A stretch of 64,000 nucleotides of DNA from Paraflavitalea pollutisoli (GTDB lineage: Bacteria > Bacteroidota > Bacteroidia > Chitinophagales > Chitinophagaceae). The stretch covers positions 930,001 to 994,000 of the forward strand of contig NZ_JARKMX010000014.1 of NCBI RefSeq assembly GCF_029360705.1. The letters run 5' to 3'. The translations under genes were made by a program, and so were the position numbers. Shown one piece after another: positions 35,185 to 43,882 of the stretch; the stretch's first letter is position 1, and every line of letters begins with the position of its first letter. The notes beneath the pieces are model-generated. The model worked only from the letters and a program-made list of their open reading frames with translations, did not search any database and was not told the origin of the DNA.

Positions 35185-36714
35185 ATGAAACAAACAGTCT
35201 ATATAGTGCTTTCGATCGCCTTACTGGCATCGTGCAAAAAGCTCAACTTCGATGATCCTACTACGCTTACCAATGACGAGGCACTCATCAAAGTACCGGA
35301 TCTGGGATACCGGCTTGCCACCAGCAGTGTACAATCCACGTTCAGCACCTCTACCAGTTCGGCCGGTACACACTTCAGTCTGCTGGCAGACCAAACCACC
35401 AATACCAATGGCAACTCCTCCTGGTGGGACTTTGCCAATGAACCGCGACTCAGACTGAACAACAATGCCTCTTATCGGGGTGCCGTTACCTGGAACACTT
35501 TTTACAACAATTTCTACCAGGTAAACCTGGACGCCACGATCACCCTGGATTATATCGAAAACCAGAAACTGGTGATCAAAGACAACCAGGGAAATGACCG
35601 GACCAAGGATTGCCAGATCGCAGCCTACTTCGCCAAGGGGGTGTCACAAGGATATCTCGGTGTCATCTTCGACAGGGGCATCATCGTAGACGCTACAAAC
35701 CTGAGCACCCGTAGCTTTCCCAATTCTTACAAAGAATTGATCACAAATGGCGTTGCGCATCTCGACAAAGCCATCCAACTGGCCAGTGAGCACAACGAGT
35801 TCAAGTTCGATTTCCTGTCGGGCATTACGATCAACAAAACAACCTTTATTCAAGTGGCCAATTCCCTGGCTGCCCGCATCCTTTCTTCGCAAGCGCGTGA
35901 CAAAGCAGAGGCAGCTGCCCTCGGCAATGACTTTTGGAACAGGGTGTACAATTATGCCTCGAAAGGCGTTACCTCAGATTACACCATCAAGACGGTTACC
36001 GGAGGTTATTACAACCAGTTGGTAACAAATCTTGTTCAGCGTAACGCAGACGGTTCGGGCTGGCTGGCACCAGATCTTAAAGTGGCCTACCTGGCAGACA
36101 AGACGGGCAATACACCCAAATTCTATCCCAGTACCGGCATCCTGCCCGCCATCACTTCCGATGATCCCCGTTTCTATGAGTATTTCGGTTATACCGCCAG
36201 CTTTGGCATCATGCTCGAATCACGCGGCCGTGGCTTGTTTACCAATTATTATCGCAAGCGCTGGTTCAATACCCAGAATACCTTAAATGTACCAGAGGCG
36301 GTGAATCCCTATTTTCTAAGTGAAGAGATCCGGCTATTGAAGGCAGAAGCTAAGTTCTGGCAGAAAGACTACGATGCCGCGGCCGCACTACTCAACGAAC
36401 CCAACGCATCGCGTATCCTCAAAGGCAAATTGTCAGCCGTACTAGCCTCAGAAGCTGACCTGCGCAAGGCACTGCACTATGAATATGCCATCGAGATCGA
36501 TGCAGCCGGCGGTGCCTTTGTACCCTTCACCTTCATGCGGAGAAACAACCTGCTGGTGGGAGGTACGCCAACCGAATATCCCATACCACAACTGCAGCTT
36601 GAGTTGGCCAAAACAACCATCTACACCTTCGGTGGCAAAAGTTTCTTCGGAGAGAAAGGCGCCTATGGAGAGGTGGCGACCGCCCCCAATGAAGGTTGGA
36701 AAGCCTCAGAATAA
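35185..36714 (+). CDS. SusD/RagB-family lipoprotein
   Basis: This is a 509-residue protein with lipobox LLASC (Cys17). The body is of SusD type, with TPR-like helices; the C-terminal part (EAVNPYFLSEEIRLLKAEAKFWQKDYDAAAALLNE) is the clearest SusD signature. Motifs near the N-terminus differ from the carbohydrate-binding SusD group (TLTNDEALIKVPDLGYRLATSSVQ). The substrate is therefore open and may not be a glycan. It sits between its SusC and the TlpA-like protein in one operon. Confidence 0.9.
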   Translation: MKQTVYIVLSIALLASCKKLNFDDPTTLTNDEALIKVPDLGYRLATSSVQSTFSTSTSSAGTHFSLLADQTTNTNGNSSWWDFANEPRLRLNNNASYRGAVTWNTFYNNFYQVNLDATITLDYIENQKLVIKDNQGNDRTKDCQIAAYFAKGVSQGYLGVIFDRGIIVDATNLSTRSFPNSYKELITNGVAHLDKAIQLASEHNEFKFDFLSGITINKTTFIQVANSLAARILSSQARDKAEAAALGNDFWNRVYNYASKGVTSDYTIKTVTGGYYNQLVTNLVQRNADGSGWLAPDLKVAYLADKTGNTPKFYPSTGILPAITSDDPRFYEYFGYTASFGIMLESRGRGLFTNYYRKRWFNTQNTLNVPEAVNPYFLSEEIRLLKAEAKFWQKDYDAAAALLNEPNASRILKGKLSAVLASEADLRKALHYEYAIEIDAAGGAFVPFTFMRRNNLLVGGTPTEYPIPQLQLELAKTTIYTFGGKSFFGEKGAYGEVATAPNEGWKASE

Positions 36715-36754
36715 TACAACAACCCGATTTTTCACCTACCAATAATCAATCACG

Positions 36755-37789
36755 ATGCTTAAAAATTCGATCCCCCTGCCTGCAAGATCAGCGCTGTTCC
36801 TGTTCGGCCTGTTGACCTTCGTGGCTGGCGCCACATCCGCCAATGTTAATTTTGCCAAAGAGCAGATCAGGATCAAAGGAGAGGCCGTAGGCATTAAAAA
36901 CAGCGACAAGGTTTACCTGCAACGGTATCAAAACAAGATGTTCTTTGTCATCGATTCTGCTGTGGTCAAAGATGGTAACTTCACCTTCAATCACAAGCTC
37001 GACATACCAGAACTATATGGAGTTTCCGCGGAACCAGGTGAATTATCCACACTGTTCGTTTTTATCGACACCAAGAATGAACTGGCCATTCACCTCGATA
37101 CGGCGAGAGGTGGTCGCAACAGCACCATTAGCGGTTCACCGGCTGCAGATCGTTACAAGTTGTACCAGCAAAATGCACGCAATACAAATATTGAGGCATT
37201 CATCAAAGAGCAGCCTGCTTCCATCGTATCTGCCTTTGTACTGTATCGTTACTTCTCCCCCAGCCTGTCGGCTGACGAGGTAGTTAAATACACCAACCTG
37301 CTCGATCCCTCGTTGTCGGGAACTCAATATGTGAAGTTGTTGCGCGAGCTGCCCGCCTCGCTGCGGAGCACTGCGATAGGAGAAAAGGCGCCGGACTTCG
37401 AGTTACCCAATCCGGAAGGCAAGCTGGTAAAACTTTCCGATCACTTTGGCAAATACCTGCTGGTCGATTTCTGGGCGGCCTGGTGTGGACCTTGCAGACG
37501 AGAAAACCCCAATATCGTACGGGTCTTTAACAAGTATAAGGACAAAGGCTTTTCCGTGTTTGGTGTGTCGCTCGACAGTAAGAAGGATGCCTGGATCCAG
37601 GCTATTCAAAAAGACGGTTTGAACTGGCCACAGGTATCCGACCTGTTGTTCTGGGATAGCGGTCCGGCAAAGCTGTACGGTATTCGTGGTATTCCCGGTA
37701 ATGTGTTGCTCGATCCCACGGGTAAGATCATCGCCCGCAACCTGCGTGGTGAAGACCTCGAAAAGAAGCTGGCGGAATTGATCCACTAA
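36755..37789 (+). CDS. TlpA-family thioredoxin-like disulfide reductase with DUF4369-type N-terminus
   Basis: The 344-residue protein has a signal peptide (about 1-29) and an N-terminal DUF4369-like beta domain (about 36-120, IRIKGEAVGIKNSDKVYLQRY). A C-terminal TlpA/AhpC-TSA thioredoxin fold carries the active site WCGPC (Cys244, Cys247) and a cis-Pro in RGIPGNVLLD. It should act in the periplasm on disulfides or on sulfur-containing compounds. Its place as third gene of a SusC-SusD operon, 40 bases after SusD, suggests it works on the imported substrate or on the import proteins. Confidence 0.92.
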   Translation: MLKNSIPLPARSALFLFGLLTFVAGATSANVNFAKEQIRIKGEAVGIKNSDKVYLQRYQNKMFFVIDSAVVKDGNFTFNHKLDIPELYGVSAEPGELSTLFVFIDTKNELAIHLDTARGGRNSTISGSPAADRYKLYQQNARNTNIEAFIKEQPASIVSAFVLYRYFSPSLSADEVVKYTNLLDPSLSGTQYVKLLRELPASLRSTAIGEKAPDFELPNPEGKLVKLSDHFGKYLLVDFWAAWCGPCRRENPNIVRVFNKYKDKGFSVFGVSLDSKKDAWIQAIQKDGLNWPQVSDLLFWDSGPAKLYGIRGIPGNVLLDPTGKIIARNLRGEDLEKKLAELIH

Positions 37790-37814
37790 CCCATCGTCAC
37801 CATAGGAAGCAACC

Positions 37815-37850
37815 AAAAAGGTCCGGGCAGTTAGCCAGGACCTTTTTATT
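37815..37850. terminator. Bidirectional terminator between the Sus operon and the DGPF gene
   Basis: AAAAAGGTCC (37815-37824) and GGACCTTTTT (37838-37847) form a perfect 10-bp stem with a 13-base loop, giving a T-tract in both directions. It lies between the convergent TlpA and DGPF genes and probably serves both. Confidence 0.85.
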
Positions 37851-37887
37851 ATCGTCTGTCTTAAGGATAACAGGAACCTGGCAACCA

Positions 37888-38226
37888 CTATTGATATACC
37901 GGCCTGATCTCCACGCTACCACCCGCATCGAGGGCAGGGCATCCGTTGGCCAGGGTAGTCGCCTCCTCGATATCGGCTGCACTGACCACCAGGAAGCTAC
38001 CCAGTCGCTCTCTGATCTCCACAAACGGGCCATCTGTAACTACTCCACCCGCCCGTAAAACTTTTCCTTCATCAGCCAGCCGAATACCGGTTTGTACCAG
38101 CTTGCCCTGGCTGGCAATGCCTCCTACCCAGTCATGCCATTTATTGTACAACTGTTGCATCTCAGTAGGTGAGGTCTGACTATGATCATAGCTGGGTTGA
38201 CGGAACAATAAAATAAACTCTTTCAT
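37888..38226 (-). CDS. DGPF-domain (YCII-related) protein
   Basis: A 112-residue protein of the YCII/DGPF family with the name-giving motif VTDGPFVEI (Asp65-Phe68) and a typical N-terminus (MKEFILLFRQ). Function is unknown, but the family is the usual neighbour of ECF42-type sigma factors. It starts 29 bases after the CMD gene and should share its transcript. The matching sigma factor (30453-31691) is on the same strand but 6.2 kb further on, with the Sus operon in between. Confidence 0.92.
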   Translation of the reverse strand: MKEFILLFRQPSYDHSQTSPTEMQQLYNKWHDWVGGIASQGKLVQTGIRLADEGKVLRAGGVVTDGPFVEIRERLGSFLVVSAADIEEATTLANGCPALDAGGSVEIRPVYQ

Positions 38227-38255
38227 GGTATACTCTTAAATGATTGTAGATGCTG

Positions 38256-38717
38256 TTAGGCGTATTGGCCGGGTTGATAGTTACCAACTTTTGCCGGGAA
38301 AGCAATATTAATACGATTATAACTGTTGATGGTAATAACTGCGACGGTTAGATCGATCAGTTCCTGCTCGTCGAACTGCTGACTCGCTGCCTCATAGATA
38401 TCATCGGGCACATGGCCTGCAGAAAACTTTGTCAATGCCTCAGCCCAGGCGAGTGCTGCCCGCTCCTTTTCACTGTAAAAGGGAGTTTCTCTCCAGGCAT
38501 CCATCACCAGCAGCCGCTGAGCAGGCTCACCTTCGGCCAACAGATCCTTGGAGTGCATGTCCAGACAGTAGGCGCATCCGTTGATCTGCGAAACCCGGTA
38601 GTACAGCAGGTTCAATAACCTCTTTTCGACAGGTGATTTTGCCAGGTAAATAGCGAGTCCGTAAATGGCTTTCATAGCGGCTTGTCCTTTTGCATGGATG
38701 TTCAGTCTTTGTGTCAT
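38256..38717 (-). CDS. Carboxymuconolactone decarboxylase/AhpD-family protein
   Basis: A 153-residue, all-helical protein with the AhpD-like redox motif NGCAYCLDMHSKD (Cys48, Cys51, His55). Family members act as peroxidase partners or disulfide reductants. The CxxC-xxxH pattern points to redox work and not to the muconolactone reaction. It is first in a two-gene operon with the DGPF gene. A 9-bp palindrome lies 14 bases upstream of its start. Confidence 0.92.
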   Translation of the reverse strand: MTQRLNIHAKGQAAMKAIYGLAIYLAKSPVEKRLLNLLYYRVSQINGCAYCLDMHSKDLLAEGEPAQRLLVMDAWRETPFYSEKERAALAWAEALTKFSAGHVPDDIYEAASQQFDEQELIDLTVAVITINSYNRINIAFPAKVGNYQPGQYA

Positions 38718-38730
38718 GATCTTTATTTTT

Positions 38731-38759
38731 TATTGGTATAGTGTGTTTACATACCAATA
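38731..38759. promoter_or_regulatory. Palindromic operator candidate upstream of the CMD/DGPF operon
   Basis: Perfect arms TATTGGTAT (38731-38739) and ATACCAATA (38751-38759) with an 11-base spacer lie just upstream of the CMD start codon. The position fits a binding site for a dimeric regulator. No T-tract supports a terminator role. Confidence 0.55.
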
Positions 38760-38837
38760 ATGACTGACCGAACAAGGATTGGACAAAAAAGAACAATTAT
38801 TTTCAGAAAAACTTCAACTTGCTGATAATCAATATCT

Positions 38838-39413
38838 CTACACCTTATAAGCACTCACCGCGACCGCCGCTCTCTCAAACAAATCGGGATAGTAAGTCAC
38901 CAGGCCATGCTCATCGACATCAATGACTGCTTCGAAATCATTCGGCACGTTTTCAAACTTGAACTGTCCTTCCTGAAGACGGGTATATTGCTGCTGAACC
39001 GGCAGTACGGTTTGCTCCAGTATATTGAAATAAACAACATCTATCTGGTGGGTGGCTGTTGCATCAAACGACAGGCGACGAATGGGTAAGCTATTAGTAA
39101 GACAGGTAAGCGTGATATCGACATCGGTGCATTGGTCGAACTGGGGGGCTGCCTCCCCCTGCAGCCACCAGTGGCTCCGTGCATCACAGCGCAAACTCCA
39201 TTGGTGTATTTCATCGCGCAACTGGCATTTTATCTCCAATTCCCGGGTCTCCCATTGTTCGTTGGCCAGCAGATAATAATCGACCTTGTACAAAGCCTGT
39301 TGGTAGTGTCCCACGATGGAAGATTGTACTTTGACGCACTGCCCGGTTACTTCAACAATACAATTCTCCAGCGAATGGTATTCGATGCCTTTCCAGATAA
39401 TATTGTGCTGCAT
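38838..39413 (-). CDS. Putative glycolipid-binding family protein
   Basis: The start is chosen at ATG 39411-39413 (191 residues), because MQHNIIWKGIEYHSLE is the usual opening of this family; the frame upstream runs into the neighbouring gene. The C-terminal block DFEAVIDVDEHGLVTYYPDLFER is the best-conserved family signature. There is no signal peptide or membrane segment. The biochemical role is unproven, and the name rests on the family annotation. It starts 62 bases downstream of dacB. Confidence 0.85.
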   Translation of the reverse strand: MQHNIIWKGIEYHSLENCIVEVTGQCVKVQSSIVGHYQQALYKVDYYLLANEQWETRELEIKCQLRDEIHQWSLRCDARSHWWLQGEAAPQFDQCTDVDITLTCLTNSLPIRRLSFDATATHQIDVVYFNILEQTVLPVQQQYTRLQEGQFKFENVPNDFEAVIDVDEHGLVTYYPDLFERAAVAVSAYKV

Positions 39414-39474
39414 GTTGCTATCGCTACAAAGACCATTCCCGCATGCTGCCCCACCTGCAAGGACAGCCACCTCC

Positions 39475-40875
39475 TTATTTAAGCAGGTTCAACACCTGGT
39501 ACATGGCTTTAACCATCTCGCCCGACGAGCCGTCGTAATTATTGGCAATGATGGCGAAGCTATATTCCTTTCCATCCCTGGCAGTATGATAACCGGCAAA
39601 TGCACGAGCTCCGCCAATGGAGCCACTTTTCATCTTCATGCCATTGTATTCGGGCAGGCAATGGTAAAAGGAGGAATACCAGGGCCGCGTCTTCGCGTAT
39701 TGCAGCACCTGTACCAGCGAGGTTGTAGTGACCCTGTTCTGTGGCGACAGGCCACTACCATCCAGCAAGTGAATGGCTGCCTTGTCGATGCCCCTCGCCT
39801 GCCAGAAATTACGCAATAGCTCGATGCCCCTGTCGGTGGCAGCGGGTGCCCCTTGCTGTGCAGCCATCGTTTTGACCAGCGCTTCCCCATAGAGATTAAT
39901 GCTGCGACGCAGGAACCAATAATTGATACTATCCAACGGCGGAGAGGAGATGGAACTTACGGTATGCCAATTATCCGGACTGCTTGTATTGACTGGTACG
40001 ATATCTACCTGGCCGCTATTGTCGATACCTCCACCCGCGAGAACAGCTGAAAAAGCTTTGGTCAGGGCCATAGCAGGATCTGCCAGGGCGCCGGATATCG
40101 CAAAAGATCTTTCATTTACAGGAATGGTACCTGCCACGAGCGGCATTTTACCAGGTACCGGGCTCAGGTAAATATAGGCGTTGTCGCCACTGCCTTTTGC
40201 TGCCGACTTCAGCTCATTGATGTACTGACTGTTTGGATCACTATCCTCCAGTATCGAAACCGGGTCATTCACAGTGGCGCCAGATCGCAAATGCAGGTCA
40301 TACTGATTTTCCTGCCAGTTGATGCCATAAGCACCCGCGCCGTAGTAATTGCCGATGTCCTGCCAAATCCATCCATCGGGAATTCCCTGATGTGAAAATC
40401 CCACTGAATAAGGAATGATGGCTCCATCGATCCCACGGGTGATCCCCAAACGGCGGCAATCGGCCAACAGTTGTTTCAACACGACCGAGTCTTTGGTTTC
40501 CTTCCATCGCCAGCTACCCAGCGTGGGGTCACCGCTGCCGACTACGTACAGGTTGCCTTTCAATCTCCCAGCCCCTATCTCGCCATCGTGACGCAGCTGC
40601 ATAGTATACCGGAATGAAGGCCCCAGTAACTCGAAGGCGGCGGTACTGGTAAAAAGCTTTTGGGTGCTGGCCGGTGCCAAACCAATATTGTTGTTGTGCG
40701 CATACACCGGTTTGCCGGTTTTGGCATCTGCCACGTATAAACTAAAGATGGCATATTTCATGGCAGGAGTCGCTTCCAGCTGCCGCACAGCAGTGGCTAG
40801 CTGCTGGGACAACGCCTGCCCCTTTGAAGGAGTAAACAATAAGATACTACCAAGGAACAGGAGTATATATTTCAT
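39475..40875 (-). CDS. dacB: D-alanyl-D-alanine carboxypeptidase/endopeptidase (PBP4 type, S13)
   Basis: The chosen start is ATG 40873-40875 (466 residues), directly before the signal peptide; 40884 is possible. The penicillin-binding motifs are present: STQK (Ser70, Lys73), SxN-region DGSGLSPQNRV and KSGSIGG. The large insert domain between the first two motifs is typical of PBP4/DacB. It trims or cuts peptidoglycan cross-links in the periplasm. It is divergent from cinA, and the two starts are about 120 bases apart. Confidence 0.93.
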   Translation of the reverse strand: MKYILLFLGSILLFTPSKGQALSQQLATAVRQLEATPAMKYAIFSLYVADAKTGKPVYAHNNNIGLAPASTQKLFTSTAAFELLGPSFRYTMQLRHDGEIGAGRLKGNLYVVGSGDPTLGSWRWKETKDSVVLKQLLADCRRLGITRGIDGAIIPYSVGFSHQGIPDGWIWQDIGNYYGAGAYGINWQENQYDLHLRSGATVNDPVSILEDSDPNSQYINELKSAAKGSGDNAYIYLSPVPGKMPLVAGTIPVNERSFAISGALADPAMALTKAFSAVLAGGGIDNSGQVDIVPVNTSSPDNWHTVSSISSPPLDSINYWFLRRSINLYGEALVKTMAAQQGAPAATDRGIELLRNFWQARGIDKAAIHLLDGSGLSPQNRVTTTSLVQVLQYAKTRPWYSSFYHCLPEYNGMKMKSGSIGGARAFAGYHTARDGKEYSFAIIANNYDGSSGEMVKAMYQVLNLLK

Positions 40876-40968
40876 GGTGCTCATGCTGACATTTGAACCG
40901 GCAACGTACCGAAAATTCATGAATTGGCACGCCGGCCTGGTGATTAAGTGGGTTGTTTGCTTATCCCC

Positions 40969-40976
40969 TACCTTTG
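40969..40976 (+). promoter_or_regulatory. -7 element of the cinA promoter
   Basis: TACCTTTG matches TAnnTTTG exactly and lies 18 bases before the cinA ATG, so the transcript would have a very short leader. No exact -33 TTTG at the usual distance was found. Confidence 0.45.
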
Positions 40977-40994
40977 TTGCCCAATTGACAAGCT

Positions 40995-42251
40995 ATGGAA
41001 CAGGTTTTTGCATCGATCATAACGATAGGCGATGAATTGCTGATAGGACAAGTCGTCGATACCAATAGTGCCTGGATGGCACAGGAACTCAATAAAGCCG
41101 GTATCTGGCTCAAGCGCCGGGTAGCAGTGGGTGATGACAAACACGAGATCATCAACGCGCTGGAAGCGCAGGCACAAGATACCCAGATTATCCTGATGAC
41201 GGGCGGTCTTGGCCCTACGGCCGATGACATCACCAAACCGGTACTGGCCGATTATTTTGGCGGTAAACTGGTCGTGCATCAGCCTACGCTGCAACATCTT
41301 CACCATCTTTTCGAGAACATATACCGGCGCCCCCTCACTGATCGCAACCTGAAACAGGCAGAACTGCCAGACGTGTGCACCGTATTGCCGAATCTACGTG
41401 GTTCAGCCCCTGGCATGTGGTTCGAAAAAGAAGGACGGATCTACATTTCGCTGCCCGGTGTACCACATGAAATGAAGGGCCTGATGACAGCCGAGGTGTT
41501 GCCTCGCTTGCAAAAGCATTTTACCATGCCCCATATCGCCCACCGGACTATGCTGACAGCCGGCATCGGCGAAAGCTTCCTGGCCGATGTGATCCAGGAA
41601 TGGGAACAACAACTGCCAGCTCACCTCAAACTGGCCTACCTGCCCAATTATGGAATGGTACGGCTGCGTATTACGGGATCGGGATCCGACAAAGACCAGT
41701 TGGAGCAGGAACTCGATGAGCAATTTGCCAGGCTAAAAGTACTGGCCAAACAATGGATGGTGATTGATGAGGATCTGCCATTGCACGAAGTGGTCGGCCG
41801 CCGGTTAAAAGAACAAGGCAAAACGATGGCGACGGCGGAAAGCTGTACCGGCGGTTACATTGCCCACCTTATTACTTCGGTACCCGGCTCCAGTGCCTAT
41901 TATAAAGGAAGTGTGATTTCTTATGCCAATGAAGTGAAGGAAAACCTGTTGAGCGTATCTCCGGCCACCCTGGCCGCCACGGGCGCCGTCAGCGAGGATA
42001 CTGTACAACAAATGGTACAGGGAGCGCTCTCTTCGCTGCACACAGATTATGCCCTGGCAACCTCCGGCATCATGGGTCCAGATGGCGGTAGTGCCGAAAA
42101 GCCCGTTGGAATGGTTTGGATAGCAGTAGGTAACCGGGAAAAGATCGTCACCCAGCAGTTCAATTTTCGATTCGACAGGATGCGGAATATTGAACTGACG
42201 GCCAACCACAGCCTCAATCTCCTGAGAAAATTTATTGAAGAGCATGGCTGA
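40995..42251 (+). CDS. cinA: CinA-family protein (competence/damage-inducible; nicotinamide-nucleotide amidase)
   Basis: The 418-residue protein has an N-terminal molybdopterin-binding-like domain (ITIGDELLIGQVVDTNS; TGGLGPTADD) and a C-terminal CinA/PncC domain (TAESCTGGYIAHLITSVPGSS; ATSGIMGPDGG). The C-terminal part deamidates nicotinamide mononucleotide for NAD recycling; the N-terminal part acts as an ADP-ribose pyrophosphatase in studied relatives. Length and both domains are complete. Confidence 0.95.
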   Translation: MEQVFASIITIGDELLIGQVVDTNSAWMAQELNKAGIWLKRRVAVGDDKHEIINALEAQAQDTQIILMTGGLGPTADDITKPVLADYFGGKLVVHQPTLQHLHHLFENIYRRPLTDRNLKQAELPDVCTVLPNLRGSAPGMWFEKEGRIYISLPGVPHEMKGLMTAEVLPRLQKHFTMPHIAHRTMLTAGIGESFLADVIQEWEQQLPAHLKLAYLPNYGMVRLRITGSGSDKDQLEQELDEQFARLKVLAKQWMVIDEDLPLHEVVGRRLKEQGKTMATAESCTGGYIAHLITSVPGSSAYYKGSVISYANEVKENLLSVSPATLAATGAVSEDTVQQMVQGALSSLHTDYALATSGIMGPDGGSAEKPVGMVWIAVGNREKIVTQQFNFRFDRMRNIELTANHSLNLLRKFIEEHG

Positions 42252-42276
42252 TGCGAACGATTGTTAGTAAAATCAT

Positions 42277-42284
42277 TACCTTTG
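42277..42284 (+). promoter_or_regulatory. -7 element upstream of the 2-oxoacid dehydrogenase E2 gene
   Basis: TACCTTTG matches TAnnTTTG exactly. It would give the E2 gene a 5' leader of about 150 bases. Another near-match (TTACTTTG near 42334) lies closer, so the true start point is uncertain. Confidence 0.4.
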
Positions 42285-42441
42285 ACGCCTTATGGCCAGA
42301 TAGTTATTGTTTGTTGTTTGTGTTGATTGCATTTACTTTGTAGAGCATTCTTTATCAATTAGGTGTGCAGATTGCAAGTAGTTGTCAGACACAATCGACA
42401 AAGACAGGCCAAAAACTAAATTTTAAAACCAGAATCTCATT

Positions 42442-43800
42442 ATGGCAGTTGTTGACCTGGTGATGCCTAAACTGGGCGAGAGTATCATGGAAGCTACCGT
42501 GCTGAAATGGCACAAGCAGCCCGGCGATCCGGTAAAGCTGGATGAAACCGTGCTGGAGATAGCTACCGATAAGGTAGACAGTGAGGTGCCCTCCACAGCT
42601 GAAGGCGTTATCGACGAAATATTGTTCAATGTGAACGATGTGGTACCCATCGGTACTGTGATTGCGCGTATTCGCACAGGAGCAGCGGAGCCTGCTGGCA
42701 CCTCGCCCAAACCGCAGCAACCTGCTACCACGCAACAGGCAGTACAGCAACCCGCCAGGCCGGTAGGCGAGCAGGCAGTTGTGCATACGACACCTGTCAA
42801 TACCGTCAATGGTAATGCGGGACGTTTTTATTCTCCTCTGGTACTGACCATTGCCGCCGGAGAAGGTGTGAGCATGAGTGAATTGGAAAAGATCCCCGGT
42901 ACCGGCAACGAAGGCCGCGTCACCAAGAAAGATATTCTGCAATACGTAGATGCTAAAAAAGCGGGCAAACCGATCGAGTATATTCAACCGGTTACCACGC
43001 AGCCCAAGGCAACCCAGGCTGAGGTGATCAGAACCCAGGAGTCGAAACCTGCTGCCACGCCCCAGCCTACCCAGATCACCACCTATTCGGGCAATGTAGA
43101 GATCATCGAGATGGATCGCATGCGCAAGGCCATCGCTCACCATATGACCAACAGCGTACAAACCAGCGCCCATGTGACCAGCTTTACAGAAGCTGATGTT
43201 ACCAACCTGGTTTTATGGCGCGAAAAAGTAAAGAAGGAATTCGAAAAAAGAGAAGGTGAAAAACTGACCTTCACCCCGCTTTTCATAGAGGCCGTGATAC
43301 GCTGTATCAAGAAATATCCCTGGCTCAACAGCAGCGTGGATGGAGATAAGATCATTTTGAAGAAAGATATTAATATCGGCATGGCGGCTGCCCTGCCCAG
43401 TGGTAACCTCATCGTACCGGTGATCAAGAACGCAGATCAACTCAACCTGGTGGGCCTTACCAAGCAGGTAAATACCCTGGCCAACAATGCCCGCAACGCC
43501 AAATTGAAACCCGACGATACACAAGGCGGCACCTTTACCTTGACCAACGTTGGCACTTTTGGCAGCCTGATGGGCACTCCCATCATCAACCAGCCTCAGG
43601 TGGCCATTCTCGCGGTAGGAGCCATCAAGAAAAGACCTGTAGTGATAGAAACAGAACAGGGTGACTCCATTGCCATAAGGCATATGATGTACCTGTCTAT
43701 GTCATACGACCACCGCATTATCGACGGAGCCTTAGGCTCTACTTTCCTCAATGCTGTGGCAAAAGAATTGGAACATTTTAACCCGGAAAGGGAAATTTAG
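42442..43800 (+). CDS. Dihydrolipoamide acyltransferase (E2) of a 2-oxoacid dehydrogenase complex
   Basis: The 452-residue protein has one lipoyl domain (Lys44 in EIATDKVDSEVP), a Pro/Gln/Ala-rich linker and an E3/E1-binding domain (about 131-173, SPLVLTIAAGEGV; GNEGRVTKKDIL). A second linker and the catalytic domain follow, with His424 and Asp428 in SYDHRIIDG. It transfers the acyl group from E1 to CoA and forms the complex core. Whether the substrate is pyruvate, branched-chain or another 2-oxoacid cannot be told, and no E1 gene is adjacent. The transcript ends in a strong terminator. Confidence 0.94.
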   Translation: MAVVDLVMPKLGESIMEATVLKWHKQPGDPVKLDETVLEIATDKVDSEVPSTAEGVIDEILFNVNDVVPIGTVIARIRTGAAEPAGTSPKPQQPATTQQAVQQPARPVGEQAVVHTTPVNTVNGNAGRFYSPLVLTIAAGEGVSMSELEKIPGTGNEGRVTKKDILQYVDAKKAGKPIEYIQPVTTQPKATQAEVIRTQESKPAATPQPTQITTYSGNVEIIEMDRMRKAIAHHMTNSVQTSAHVTSFTEADVTNLVLWREKVKKEFEKREGEKLTFTPLFIEAVIRCIKKYPWLNSSVDGDKIILKKDINIGMAAALPSGNLIVPVIKNADQLNLVGLTKQVNTLANNARNAKLKPDDTQGGTFTLTNVGTFGSLMGTPIINQPQVAILAVGAIKKRPVVIETEQGDSIAIRHMMYLSMSYDHRIIDGALGSTFLNAVAKELEHFNPEREI

Positions 43801-43825
43801 TGTTGTGTTGCTAGCTTTTAAGCCA

Positions 43826-43857
43826 AAGCCCGGGTGCATGCCCGGGCTTATTTTTTT
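43826..43857 (+). terminator. Rho-independent terminator of the E2 gene
   Basis: AAGCCCGGG (43826-43834) and CCCGGGCTT (43841-43849) form a perfect 9-bp stem with a 6-base loop, followed by ATTTTTTT. Confidence 0.9.
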
Positions 43858-43882
43858 GAATACGCTGAAGCCGCTTCCTGGT

